A stretch of 64,000 bases of DNA from Nitrosopumilus adriaticus. Lineage in GTDB: Archaea > Thermoproteota > Nitrososphaeria > Nitrososphaerales > Nitrosopumilaceae. Both the position numbers and the translations under genes were made by a program. The notes below the pieces were generated by a model. It was given only the letters and a program-made list of their open reading frames with translations. It was not told the origin of the DNA and ran no database searches. Positions 1 through 9,057 of this stretch are shown here, one piece after another (position 1 is the stretch's first letter; each line of letters starts with the position of its first letter). Where the stretch lies: assembly GCF_000956175.1 (NCBI RefSeq), contig NZ_CP011070.1:682001-746000 (forward strand). The letters run 5' to 3'.

Positions 1-102
1 GAAGAAGTAATTAAAAAATATCAAAAGCACTCTATTGATGAGCATGGAATCGAATACAGTGAGGAAGGCCTTGATCAATTACTTCTTAGAATGAAGAACT
101 AA
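1..102 (+). CDS. C-terminal end of a truncated gene, unknown
   Basis: Frame 1 is open from the window edge to TAA at 100-102 and encodes the last 33 residues of a protein (ending LLLRMKN). The residues are charged and helix-prone with no recognisable motif. The gene begins outside the window, so no function can be given. The 3' end is followed by about 370 bases without a convincing gene. Confidence 0.6.
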   Translation, partial: EEVIKKYQKHSIDEHGIEYSEEGLDQLLLRMKN

Positions 103-469
103 GTCTTCTCTAAGAATCTTCTTGAAGGAAATATTTTGGAATCTGATTCCGGATAAAATAGGGGTAAGATATAGCGGATAATTTATTCTGTGATCTCTAT
201 ATCTTCTAATAATTCTAAATGGTATAGGTATGACTCAAAAACCATTGGTGCATTTTGTTGAAGTGATTTTTTAATGTTTTTTGAGACTTGGGCGTTCTGG
301 CTCACACAGTAATATGATATTATAGATATGAAAATATGACGAACGAAATATGATTGACTAATACATGAATATGTTTTGTTAAAACCTCGCTGTTGGAATT
401 ACTAATGCGTGCCTAAGTCTGTTTGAATTAAACAAACTCCACGTAATATGCTCCAACTGAGAATCTTTT
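103..469. other. intergenic region before histidine kinase
   Basis: No gene is convincing here on either strand. The sequence is AT-rich with short T runs (around 270-285), which could terminate the upstream gene. An AT-rich stretch (gtaatatgc) about 25 nt before the kinase ATG at 470 could act as a weak TATA element for a leaderless transcript. No stable hairpin or tRNA-like fold was seen. Confidence 0.4.
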
Positions 470-1549
470 ATGATGTTAGTAGATAATCCTGTTGAGCGAG
501 ATCCAGTTTTACGTGATTTGACAGAAATCTCAGTCAATGCATTAAAGGATTTAGAATTAGCAAGAAAAGAACTCAAAGAAAATGATCTTCAAATGCAAGA
601 GATGAATAAATTGGCAAATGAACGAGTTAATGAAATGTCTAGAGTCAATCAACAACTTCAAGATAAAATTTCATTTGTGGAAAACATGACAAAATCAATG
701 CAGGAGAAAAATGAACATCTAGAAAAAGAACTGAAAATTACCGAAACTGAAAAAATTAATTATAGTAAGCTTAATGCATTATTGAAAGAAGATCTCAGTA
801 AAGTAATTAAAAAGGAAAAAGAACTTTCTATCAAACAAATTTTCCTAGAAAAGAAAGTTAAAGAGCAAGCTGAGAACTTATTGAAAGGAGAAAAAATGTC
901 TATAATTGGGACATTTACTTCGAGACTTGCTCATGATATAAGAAATCCGTTATCAAAATTAAAAATGTCTCATGATATTTTGTGTAATTCTCCAAATATG
1001 CCCGTTCTGGATAAAATAAAACATCAGCAAAGAATTGAATCTGCAATTTCTAATATGACTCATATCATTGAAGATGTTTTAGAATTTGTAAGAATGTCTG
1101 AACTTGATATGAAAGAAACTCCAATAAAAACAATTATCAAATCCAGCATGGAATCGATAACTGTACCATCATCCGTAAAATTAGAAATTAAAGGAGATGA
1201 TAGAGCTGCTTTATGTGATTCTAGAAAATTAGAAGCAGTATTTGTAAACCTGTTAACTAATGCTATTGAAGCTATTCGCGGTAAAGGTTATGTGGCTATA
1301 AAAATTATGGATAATGGAAATAATATAGAAATATGTTTTGAAGATTCTGGTGCTGGGGTGATACCTAGCTTACAGGGTAAAATATTTGAACCAATGTTTA
1401 CAACAAAACAACATGGTACAGGATTGGGATTAGCTATTTGTAAAATGATTGTGGAACAACATGGGGGTAAACTATTATACAAAAATACGCCTTCTGCATT
1501 TTCAGTACTATTACCAAAAATCAATAACCATAAAATGGTGGCACGATAA
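470..1549 (+). CDS. soluble sensor histidine kinase
   Basis: This 359-residue cytoplasmic protein has a long N-terminal coiled coil (about residues 20-140) with no membrane span or recognisable PAS/GAF domain. A HisKA dimerisation domain follows, with the phospho-acceptor in SRLAHDIRNPL (His155), then a HATPase_c domain: N box LLTNAIEAI (about 264), G1 DSGAG (about 292) and G2 GTGLGLA (about 317). All kinase motifs are intact. It should autophosphorylate and pass phosphate to a receiver, plausibly the CheY-like protein encoded about 230 bp downstream. It closely resembles the kinase at 10113-11198 in length and in the C-terminal VEQHGG motif, suggesting paralogues. The signal is unknown; the coiled coil may be the sensory or partner-binding part. 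Confidence 0.9.
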   Translation: MMLVDNPVERDPVLRDLTEISVNALKDLELARKELKENDLQMQEMNKLANERVNEMSRVNQQLQDKISFVENMTKSMQEKNEHLEKELKITETEKINYSKLNALLKEDLSKVIKKEKELSIKQIFLEKKVKEQAENLLKGEKMSIIGTFTSRLAHDIRNPLSKLKMSHDILCNSPNMPVLDKIKHQQRIESAISNMTHIIEDVLEFVRMSELDMKETPIKTIIKSSMESITVPSSVKLEIKGDDRAALCDSRKLEAVFVNLLTNAIEAIRGKGYVAIKIMDNGNNIEICFEDSGAGVIPSLQGKIFEPMFTTKQHGTGLGLAICKMIVEQHGGKLLYKNTPSAFSVLLPKINNHKMVAR

Positions 1550-1551
1550 TT

Positions 1552-1719
1552 TTGCAATCGTCAATTGAACCATTTATTGAAAATTTAGCAAAAGAAGTTT
1601 CTAAATGTTCTTTATGCTCCTTAGATGGATATCTTTGTAAAACCCATTCTCAAATTGTGACATCTGACATTCTTCAAAACAGTAAATCTTTTTTGAGATG
1701 TCAAAAAACCTCTGCCTAG
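1552..1719 (+). CDS. possible 55-residue cysteine-containing mini-protein
   Basis: A TTG-started frame begins 2 nt after the kinase stop and runs to TAG at 1717-1719. The product has four cysteines: a CSLC pair near the N terminus, a single Cys followed by KTH, and one near the C terminus, a pattern that could bind a metal. Immediate juxtaposition to the kinase suggests co-transcription and possibly translational coupling. I know no family for it. Against it are the short length and TTG start; for it, no other gene fills the gap before the response regulator. Confidence 0.35.
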   Translation: MQSSIEPFIENLAKEVSKCSLCSLDGYLCKTHSQIVTSDILQNSKSFLRCQKTSA

Positions 1720-1777
1720 GATTGTCTGTATGAAAAAATCACACTAATCAATATCTCCACAGATAATAATATTCTAT

Positions 1778-2203
1778 ATGGCAAGAAAATTTCCTGTAGT
1801 GTTATTGGTGGATGATTCTGATGCATTTAGAATATTTTGCAGAGATGCCATTAAAGATTCTATAAAATTTATTCAAATCCTTGAAGCTAAAAATGGAATT
1901 GATGGTCTGAAACAATACCAATTACACAAACCAGATATGATCTTACTTGATTTGAAAATGCCTAAATTGGAAGGTGGTAAAGTTTTAGAATTAATCCGAA
2001 AAAATGATAAAATTACAAAAATTATTGTTACTTCTGCATACAACAATGATCAGGAATCAATTAATAATTTAATTAAAATGGGAGCTAATAGTTATGTCCC
2101 AAAACCTATGAATCGGATTAATTTGATGAAAGTTATTACAGATGTATTGGCAAAGGGGAAAATGCCTGGAACAAATTTTGCAAAATCACTTCCTGCAAAT
2201 TAA
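1778..2203 (+). CDS. CheY-like response regulator
   Basis: This single-domain receiver of 141 residues has the acidic pair VDDSD (Asp12/13), the phospho-acceptor in LLDLKMP (Asp58), the Thr/Ser of VTSAY and the Lys of PKPMN. The last 15 or so residues are a short tail. With no output domain, it should act by protein-protein contact or as a phosphate shuttle. The upstream soluble kinase is the obvious candidate donor. An AT-rich segment with TTTTTTAAAAAA follows the stop and may end the transcript. Confidence 0.9.
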   Translation: MARKFPVVLLVDDSDAFRIFCRDAIKDSIKFIQILEAKNGIDGLKQYQLHKPDMILLDLKMPKLEGGKVLELIRKNDKITKIIVTSAYNNDQESINNLIKMGANSYVPKPMNRINLMKVITDVLAKGKMPGTNFAKSLPAN

Positions 2204-2457
2204 ATTTAAAATTTGACTTTTTTAAAAAACAGGTTGAGTTTATGTTATTTTGGAAAAATCCTGAATTAGTATGTTACAGGCACAAAAAATTACCAATTTC
2301 AAAGTAATTCGAGCAAGATTGTAAAGTTTTTCTTACTATTTTGATTAAAACAAACATCTGACCTTTTGTTCAAAATAAGCTATCAGAAAATTAGTTTGAT
2401 CATCCTGATCATACCATTACGCATTACTCACTTGTCACTAAAAATGTTGTGGAATAA

Positions 2458-5400
2458 ATGAAATCAAATCTCAAATTAATCTGTATTTCTATGATGTTAT
2501 TTACAATATTGTATGTTTCATCAATCGACCAAGTCTTAGCTGATCATAAAATTGGTGATGATGTATTACATAAGGATCTTTATGAATTAAAAGTAAAATC
2601 TTCTCCCCCTGGTTTGCACATTGATGGTTCAGGTTTTTATGAAGAAAATACATGGGTTGTGATTGGTACTGCTCAAGAAAAATGGGGAGCATATGAATTT
2701 GTTAGATGGACAGTAAATAATGAATGGGTGGATGGAAACCCAATTAATGTTTTAATGGATGAAGATGTCACTGCCATTGCAACATATTCTATACATCCTG
2801 CACAAAAACAATCAAGTATTAACTTTTTAGAAGATTCAAGTAGTGGCACAACATATGATTTGAGAATAATATCTCCATATGGAAAAGCAATTGGCAGTGG
2901 AACATATGATGCTGGAGAGATTGTAGATTTTAGTGTATCTGAAAAATATGTTTATGATGAAAATGATCCTGGAATACGTTATGCATTTTCAGAATGGAGT
3001 GATGGATTTACCTCCAACTTGAAAACTAATTTTATAAAAATAGATGAAGATAAAACGATTACTGCAACTTGGGACACTCAATATAGGTTAGAAATATTGG
3101 ATTCAACTCAAAATAATAAAATTATTAACACCAGCTGGCATAATGCAAATGCAACTGCCCCTTTAGTTATGAGTGTAGTTGATACTACATCTGATGGAAA
3201 AGTCAAAAGAACAATAAATGAATGGGTCAGCAGTGGCTCTAATTTTGCTGAAATCAATGAGCCTACAGAACCCATTACTAGTGTAAAAATGGAGAATCCT
3301 TACTCCATCTCTATAGATTGGAAAGATCAATACTATCTCAATGTAAAAAGTAAGTATGGTGTAGTTGAAGGAAGTGGATTTTATGATAAAGATGATGTGG
3401 TTGTAGCCTCAATAGATGCAACAACTCAAGAATCGGGAATTCCGGGAGAAAGATTAGTTTTTGATGGTTGGAGTGGTGATGTACATTCTGATGGTAAAAA
3501 TGTTCAAGTCATCATGAATGAGCCAAAATCAATAGAGGGTATTTGGAAAAAACAGTATTTGTTAACAATAATTTCTGAATATGGGGTGGGAAGCGGAACA
3601 AATTGGTATGATGAGGGTAGTGTCGCAAAATTTGGAACAAGTATTCCAAGAGATCCTGCTGGAATGTGGCAGCAAACAAGTTTTCAAGGTTGGAGTGGAG
3701 ATGCAGAAGTAGTATCTACAAGTGGTAGTATACTGATGAATGGACCAAAAACAATTACAGCTAAATGGACTGTAGATCATACAATAGCATATTTGAATAT
3801 TGGAATCATATCCAGTGTTGTAATCGGAGGACTCTTTGTATATAAAAAACTTAAACAAATGGATAGTCAAAGAAAACGCTCTACAGAAGAAATAGTTGAA
3901 TCAATAAAAGAAAAAAGAGGGAAAAAATCTGGATTAGGTAAAATTTTAGGGGGGAAATTAAATTTTGGAAAAGATACATTTGCAATTGAAAATAAAGACT
4001 ATGAAATTGTATTGGAAAATGCTGAATCAGAGAAGAAAATCTTATTGGAGAAAACTCAGGAATTAAGAGATAATATAGAAGAAGAAAAGAAAAACATACA
4101 GAAAAAATCCAATCAATTAGATCATAGATTGTCGCAAATAGAATTTGAACAAAAAGAATCAGAAATAGAATTTGAAAAAAAGAAATTAGAAGAAAAAACT
4201 AGGATGTTAGAAAAAAATCTGGCTGATGTTGAAGATGAAAAGAAAAATATATTGCGGGAAAAGGAAAAACTAGAAAAAAACCTAGCTGAGGCAAAATTTG
4301 AAAAGACTAAAAATTTAATTAATCTTGAAAATCACATTGATGAGGTAAACCTACAAAAGAAAAATCTATCTGAAAAAACTGAGAAACTAGAACAATCTCT
4401 TAAAGATGTTGAACGTGAAAAGAAAAACATAACTCAAGAAAAAATAGATCTGGTGATCAAACTACGAAGTATTGAAGAACAAAAAAATGGTGTTATAGAG
4501 AAACTGGAACAAAAAGCACAAGAGATTGAACTTAAAAGAAAAGAATTAGAAATCGATCTTAAAAGAAAATCAGCAGAGTTAGATATTCAAAAAAGGAAAT
4601 TATCCCAAAAAACAAGTGAACTTGAAAAAAGTATTGCTGAAGTAGAATTACAAAAACAAAGTTTATCTCAGAAAAAAGAAAGTTTGGAAGATAGTATAAC
4701 GGACATTGTATTACAAAAGAAAAAAATCACTTCAGACTTTGAAAGCAAAGAGCAATTTTTTGATTTTGAAAGAAAGTCTAGAATTAAAAGAATTACTGAC
4801 TTGGAAAATAAATTGGCAAAAGCAGAATCAGAAAAAAAGCGAGCTGAAATCGAGCTAAAAACAAATTTATCTGCCATTGAACTGACAAAACAAAAAATTT
4901 CACAAAAAACTGAACAATTGGACAAAAATCTAACTGATGTAGAACAACAAAAGCGGGGAATTTTGTTTGAAAAAGAACAACTTGAGAAAAATCTCACCGC
5001 AGTTGAACTAGAGCGGAATATACTATATCAAAAAACTAGTGAATTAGAAGCAAAAATATCTGAAATAAATAATCAGAAAAAAACACATGCAACTGAAATA
5101 AAGAAAAATTTTGCTGCAATTGAACTTCAAAAACAGGCTGCTTTACAAAAAATACAAGAACTCGAAAAAAAAATTCTAGATGTAGAAACTGAAAAGAAAA
5201 ATGTCTCTAGAAACTTTGAAAGAAAAGAATCTGAAATTGAATCAATTAAAAGTAACTTGAAACAAAAGACTTTACAACTTGAGGAAGATCTTGCAACAAT
5301 AAACCTACAAAAGAAAAATTTATCTGAACAAACCAAAAAAATTGAACAAACTCTTGTAGATGTAGAAACTGAAAAGGAAAATGTCCTACAAGAAAAAAGA

Positions 5401-6666
5401 AATCTAGAGGATAGTTTAGCTAAACTTGAATATGAAAAAAAGAAATGCGCTGTTGAATTAGAAAAAAGTATTAGTAATATTGATCTAGAAAAAAGAAAAG
5501 CAATAATTAAACTTGAAAACGAGGTTGCAGAAGTAAATCTTCAGAAAAAGAGCTTATCAGAAAAAATGATTCAACTGGATAAAAGTCTTGAAGAAGTAAA
5601 TTTGGAAAAGAAACAATTACATGAAAAAATTACTCAGTTAAATAAAAATTTGAAAGAAGTGGATCTTGCAAAGAATGAAACGGCCTCTAAATTGGAAAGC
5701 ATGACTGCTTCATTTGAATTAGAAAATAAAAGTAAATTACTTGATATTCAAAGAAAGGAAAATGAAATTCAATTTACAAAACAAGATCTAGATAATAAAA
5801 ATAAACAACTTGAAAGTAGTCTTACAGAAGTAAACCTACAAAAGAAAAATCTTAATTTACAAAAAATTGAACTTGAAAATAAATTAGGGAAAATAGATCT
5901 AGAAAAGAAAAAACTCTCATCAGAACTTGAACGAAAAGAATCTGCTATTGAAACAGAAGAAAAGAGACTAGGTCAAAAAATCTGGGATTTGGAAAAGCGA
6001 ATAGCTAATTTCTCGCTCGAAAGAAAGATTTCCTCAATAGAACTTGAAAAAAAGAAAATTTATGCAGAACTTGAAAGAAAAGAGTTGCTAATTAATCTTG
6101 AAAAAGAGCATCTTTCTCAAAGAAAAGCAGATTTGGAAAAAAGTATTGCGGCAATTGAGATAGAGAAGGATATTTTACCTTCAGAAACTCAGTTACAGAA
6201 AAATTCAAAATTAAACAGAAAAAATGTTTCTGCCAAATCTAAAGATTTGGAAAATATTATTGCAGAAATAGAACTTGCTCGAAAGATTTCATCTGCAGAA
6301 CTTGAAAGAAAAGAATCTGTTATTCTTCTACAAAAGAAAAATTTGGATGAGGAAACTGAAATTTTGAAAAAGAGAATTTCAGGTTTGGAAGTTGAGAGGA
6401 AAATCTCTTCAGTTCAAATAGAAAGAATAGAATCAGAAATTCAACTCGAAAAGAAAAAATTGGAACACCAAACAAGAGAAATTGGAAAAGCAACTTCTAA
6501 AAATATTAATTTATCAAAGAATGTTTTGACTTCTTATTCTACTGAGTATGATTCTAATTCATATGAAAAGTTTAGAGAATGGTCTAGTGTTCTTGAGGAT
6601 CAAATATCTGTAAATGAACCATCTGATAATGAAAGATCTGTTTCCTACTCTGGTGATAATCAATGA
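2458..6666 (+). CDS. giant membrane protein: extracellular beta repeats, one TM, long coiled coil
   Basis: The 1402-residue product starts with a Sec-type signal peptide (residues 1-28, ending QVLA). About five repeats of 65-80 residues follow (40-440), each of the form Y-L-x-I ... GSGxY ... F-x-x-WSG ... KTIxAxW. These resemble the divergent InlB B-repeat (Listeria-Bacteroides repeat) family of extracellular beta domains. One membrane span lies at about 443-464, followed by Lys/Arg. From about 506 to 1351 the chain is a near-continuous coiled coil of 21-residue units rich in Glu, Lys and Leu, then a Ser/Asn-rich tail. Predicted topology is beta repeats outside and a coil inside more than 100 nm long if extended. 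The stop overlaps the next start (ATGA), so the secreted protein downstream is translationally coupled. Function unknown; a scaffold linking envelope or fibres to the cell interior is my inference. Confidence 0.85.
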   Translation: MKSNLKLICISMMLFTILYVSSIDQVLADHKIGDDVLHKDLYELKVKSSPPGLHIDGSGFYEENTWVVIGTAQEKWGAYEFVRWTVNNEWVDGNPINVLMDEDVTAIATYSIHPAQKQSSINFLEDSSSGTTYDLRIISPYGKAIGSGTYDAGEIVDFSVSEKYVYDENDPGIRYAFSEWSDGFTSNLKTNFIKIDEDKTITATWDTQYRLEILDSTQNNKIINTSWHNANATAPLVMSVVDTTSDGKVKRTINEWVSSGSNFAEINEPTEPITSVKMENPYSISIDWKDQYYLNVKSKYGVVEGSGFYDKDDVVVASIDATTQESGIPGERLVFDGWSGDVHSDGKNVQVIMNEPKSIEGIWKKQYLLTIISEYGVGSGTNWYDEGSVAKFGTSIPRDPAGMWQQTSFQGWSGDAEVVSTSGSILMNGPKTITAKWTVDHTIAYLNIGIISSVVIGGLFVYKKLKQMDSQRKRSTEEIVESIKEKRGKKSGLGKILGGKLNFGKDTFAIENKDYEIVLENAESEKKILLEKTQELRDNIEEEKKNIQKKSNQLDHRLSQIEFEQKESEIEFEKKKLEEKTRMLEKNLADVEDEKKNILREKEKLEKNLAEAKFEKTKNLINLENHIDEVNLQKKNLSEKTEKLEQSLKDVEREKKNITQEKIDLVIKLRSIEEQKNGVIEKLEQKAQEIELKRKELEIDLKRKSAELDIQKRKLSQKTSELEKSIAEVELQKQSLSQKKESLEDSITDIVLQKKKITSDFESKEQFFDFERKSRIKRITDLENKLAKAESEKKRAEIELKTNLSAIELTKQKISQKTEQLDKNLTDVEQQKRGILFEKEQLEKNLTAVELERNILYQKTSELEAKISEINNQKKTHATEIKKNFAAIELQKQAALQKIQELEKKILDVETEKKNVSRNFERKESEIESIKSNLKQKTLQLEEDLATINLQKKNLSEQTKKIEQTLVDVETEKENVLQEKRNLEDSLAKLEYEKKKCAVELEKSISNIDLEKRKAIIKLENEVAEVNLQKKSLSEKMIQLDKSLEEVNLEKKQLHEKITQLNKNLKEVDLAKNETASKLESMTASFELENKSKLLDIQRKENEIQFTKQDLDNKNKQLESSLTEVNLQKKNLNLQKIELENKLGKIDLEKKKLSSELERKESAIETEEKRLGQKIWDLEKRIANFSLERKISSIELEKKKIYAELERKELLINLEKEHLSQRKADLEKSIAAIEIEKDILPSETQLQKNSKLNRKNVSAKSKDLENIIAEIELARKISSAELERKESVILLQKKNLDEETEILKKRISGLEVERKISSVQIERIESEIQLEKKKLEHQTREIGKATSKNINLSKNVLTSYSTEYDSNSYEKFREWSSVLEDQISVNEPSDNERSVSYSGDNQ
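3975..6510 (+). repeat. degenerate 63-nt (21-codon) coding repeats in the coiled coil
   Basis: The coiled-coil segment repeats with a period of 21 residues, that is three heptads or 63 nt. Example units are VNLQKKNLSEKTEKLEQSLK, VELQKQSLSQKKESLEDSIT and IELTKQKISQKTEQLDKNLT, each followed by one acidic residue. The nucleotide phrase ctacaaaagaaaaat recurs in many units. A few units are shortened to 18 residues or replaced by RKE-rich linkers. The pattern points to growth by internal duplication followed by drift. Confidence 0.75.
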
Positions 6667-7049
6667 GCTTAATATTGTTAGGTATATTCTTAATTTCGGC
6701 ATTCACAATTGTGATGTTTAGCACTACTGGCGTTGCTAATTCTTTAGATACTTCCTCTGATGTCAATAAACTGGGTGCCTTACAAGTTTTTGATTCCTCT
6801 GGAAGTACTCTTCTTGGATTAAACTTGGGAACTTCTGATAATATCGCTTCTGTAACCCTTACATTTAATTCAAATATTGCAGGCAGTGCCACTGTAACTC
6901 TTTCTTTAAAAGATAATGATGGGGTAGAAATTGGAACTGGTTCTACATTAACTGGGGGTCCAACTAAAACTGTGATAATTAGTCTAACTGATAGTATAAC
7001 TGATGCTGAAAGAAGTACTTTACAATCTGCAAACATTTCTGTTACTTGA
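6663..7049 (+). CDS. small secreted surface protein, cysteine-free
   Basis: This 128-residue protein has an N-terminal hydrophobic signal (residues 1-24, likely cut after GVA) and a Thr/Ser/Asn-rich, beta-prone mature part without cysteine. Its start overlaps the stop of the giant coiled-coil gene by 4 nt, so the two are co-translated. Just after the signal it has DVNKLG, matching NKIGG in the next gene and NLIG in the protein at 9058-9513, which suggests a common family. A dedicated signal peptidase is encoded 1.5 kb away. A role as filament or surface-layer subunit (TasA/AbpA-like) is inferred from layout, not from a clear family match. Confidence 0.7.
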   Translation: MSLILLGIFLISAFTIVMFSTTGVANSLDTSSDVNKLGALQVFDSSGSTLLGLNLGTSDNIASVTLTFNSNIAGSATVTLSLKDNDGVEIGTGSTLTGGPTKTVIISLTDSITDAERSTLQSANISVT

Positions 7050-7060
7050 TGGTGGTATAA

Positions 7061-7477
7061 TTGAGTCTAAAAATAATTTTCTTTGTGGGCATTATGATTA
7101 TTGCTGTATCTGCAATAGGTTTAGGTGCAAATCTAAACACATCAAGTCTAATTAACAAAATTGGAGGTGATGACAATATTTCCATTGCATTAACTGATGC
7201 TGATATAACAAATATGGTGCATTCTACAAGCGGCTCAAATATTGATTCATCAACAATTACTGTTAGAAATACTGACAGTGTTTCTCATTCATATCAAATA
7301 TGTGTGATTACAAAAGCTGGAGCTTCAATAAGTGATACTGTAGGTACTACTTCGGATTGCACAATTACTCCTTTAATATCTTCAAGCAGCACAGGTTCGG
7401 CTGTAATTACTTTTACGACTCCTCTTAGTAAAACCAGTGTTGATTTTGCAAATATCTCTATACAAGAAATTAGTTAG
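7061..7477 (+). CDS. small secreted protein with conserved cysteine pair (TasA/AbpA-like candidate)
   Basis: This 138-residue protein begins with TTG 11 nt after the previous stop. Signal/TM segment 1-23 ends IGLGA, then NLNTSSLINKIGG. The mature part is beta-prone and carries the block SYQICVITKAG followed about 20 residues later by a second Cys (SDCTI), ending in an ISIQE strand. The proteins at 7562-8071 and 9058-9513 share the same QIC/EIC ... C ... DIS-I-E(L) layout, so they are paralogues and probably carry one disulfide. Third gene of the operon starting at 2458. Its 3' end converges with the opposite-strand operon. Confidence 0.75.
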   Translation: MSLKIIFFVGIMIIAVSAIGLGANLNTSSLINKIGGDDNISIALTDADITNMVHSTSGSNIDSSTITVRNTDSVSHSYQICVITKAGASISDTVGTTSDCTITPLISSSSTGSAVITFTTPLSKTSVDFANISIQEIS

Positions 7478-7561
7478 ACTGTGATGTTACTCTAAACTTC
7501 AAACAATAAATAAATTATTTTATTTATGAAAAAATTATTTTATTTTGACTTGTAGTTTTGA

Positions 7562-8071
7562 TCATCCTAATTCTTGTATTGTAATAGATATGTCTACAAG
7601 TTCACTGACTTTAACACCGTTTGAAAAACCTATGGAATGATTAACTGATTTTTCATAAGCCTCAATTTCATCTGTATTTGTACAAGCCAGTGGGCTATCT
7701 AATGATGGCGTAAATTTTTTTAAAGGTCCTTGAATTATGGTACAAATTTCAAAAGATTGAGCTACTTTACTATCATTAACAACAGAAAAACCAATACCCC
7801 TAATTTCGATAACTCCGTCTGATGAAACCTTTTTTGTCCATGAAAAATCTTCAATGTGTCCACGGGGGGTAATTAACCCATTTTTCCCTGATTCTGAATT
7901 TGAAAATGATTGGGTTAAAATTGATTCATCTGCTATTGCCATTGAAATAGTTGCTACAATTAGAATCATGGTAAGTATTCCATACATGGTGAATTTTTGA
8001 AAATCTATTCTTTCCAAGTTTTTATAGGACTTTATTTCATTAAGATTTTTTTTAAAATTGGCATGATTCAA
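7562..8071 (-). CDS. small secreted protein, cysteine-pair family
   Basis: The 169-residue frame has a hydrophobic segment only at about 29-47 (MYGILTMILIVATISMAIA), preceded by a charged stretch. Translation may really start at the internal Met just before this segment, or the protein may keep a cytoplasmic N-tail. The mature region contains SFEICTIIQGP, a second Cys (LACTNTDEIEAY) and ends VDISITIQELG, aligning well with the protein at 9058-9513. It is the last gene of the minus-strand group after the signal peptidase, 122 bp downstream of it. A surface or fibre subunit is inferred from the dedicated peptidase and paralogy. Confidence 0.75.
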   Translation of the reverse strand: MNHANFKKNLNEIKSYKNLERIDFQKFTMYGILTMILIVATISMAIADESILTQSFSNSESGKNGLITPRGHIEDFSWTKKVSSDGVIEIRGIGFSVVNDSKVAQSFEICTIIQGPLKKFTPSLDSPLACTNTDEIEAYEKSVNHSIGFSNGVKVSELVDISITIQELG

Positions 8072-8193
8072 TTTTTTTCTAGTTTACTTTAGAAATAATT
8101 AGTAATATTGAGCATGGAACATTTTCAAATTGGGCAATTCCATAATGGAATTTTCTGGAAAATACCCTTCACTAAAAAGTGAGCCTATTTTAT

Positions 8194-9018
8194 CTAAAAA
8201 AGGGGTGGGATCAATTCATTTTCATTCAAGATTTTTATTAAAATTGGAATGGTGTTCATTGCACTCATTGCTTGCAGTACGAGCAACATTATGCCACCTA
8301 GAGCAAAAATTAATTTTAAAGGTTTGATATCATCACTTTTATTATTTTGAATTTTTCTTGAAAACACATAGAGCATAATAAATGACATAACTAACAACCC
8401 AAATGATGCTGAATTAGCAATAGATGGCTCAAGATAATTTGATAGTGGTATGTTCATAGTTTTTGCAAGTCTGATATCAAATCCTAAAACTGCCTGAGTT
8501 AAAACAAAATTTATTAGCACTGAAATAATTCCAATCTTATAAATTACAAAGCTCTCTGTATGATTTTTTTTACTTTGTTTATCTTTGTTCTTAGAATACA
8601 TGATTAATGCCCATATCCCAAAAATTGAAATTCCGATTGGAGTTTGTAAAAATAGCGATGTGTATCCAACATATGGAATAACAAAAATTGTTCTCCCAAT
8701 AACTTCGTCTACTGGAACTATTCCTGGATCATTTTTTCTATTATTGTCCCCTTTTGTGATGAACCCTTCATCCGTTTGCTTTACAATTCTATGTACTACA
8801 TTTTTTTCTTCCTCATTTACAAATCCTATGATGTCACCTATGATGTATTTTTGATCTTGCTTAAGAACAACAAATGTTCCGCTTTCTATAACTGGATACA
8901 TACTGTTTCCTACAAGCATAATGTAAGTTGTATCGCCGTGTAATTGTGCTGGCCAAAAATATATAACAATAGGTAGTAGACATAACAAAAAAGCCACTTT
9001 AACTTTATTGTGTTTCAT
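8194..9018 (-). CDS. sipW-like: SipW/ER-type signal peptidase I (S26B)
   Basis: A 274-residue integral membrane serine peptidase. An N-terminal span (8-23) precedes the catalytic box GNSMYP (Ser39). The general base is His76 in NVVHRIV rather than Lys, which marks the archaeal/ER/SipW subtype. Box E follows as KGDNNRKND (Asp91, Asp97), and three or four C-terminal spans complete the protein. The family removes signal peptides at the outer membrane face. It sits between two genes for small secreted proteins on the same strand (39 bp after one, 122 bp before the other), as bacterial sipW sits with tasA. This indicates a peptidase dedicated to local substrates. Whether it is the only such enzyme in the genome cannot be told here. 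Confidence 0.85.
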   Translation of the reverse strand: MKHNKVKVAFLLCLLPIVIYFWPAQLHGDTTYIMLVGNSMYPVIESGTFVVLKQDQKYIIGDIIGFVNEEEKNVVHRIVKQTDEGFITKGDNNRKNDPGIVPVDEVIGRTIFVIPYVGYTSLFLQTPIGISIFGIWALIMYSKNKDKQSKKNHTESFVIYKIGIISVLINFVLTQAVLGFDIRLAKTMNIPLSNYLEPSIANSASFGLLVMSFIMLYVFSRKIQNNKSDDIKPLKLIFALGGIMLLVLQAMSAMNTIPILIKILNENELIPPLF

Positions 9019-9057
9019 CTTTTCTCACACTAAATATTTAGAAAGAAAAAGAATGGA

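Noticed and set aside
2458-6666. SMC or Rad50-like ATPase as identity of the giant coiled-coil protein
   Set aside because: No Walker A, signature or hinge domain occurs; the N terminus is a signal peptide with extracellular repeats.
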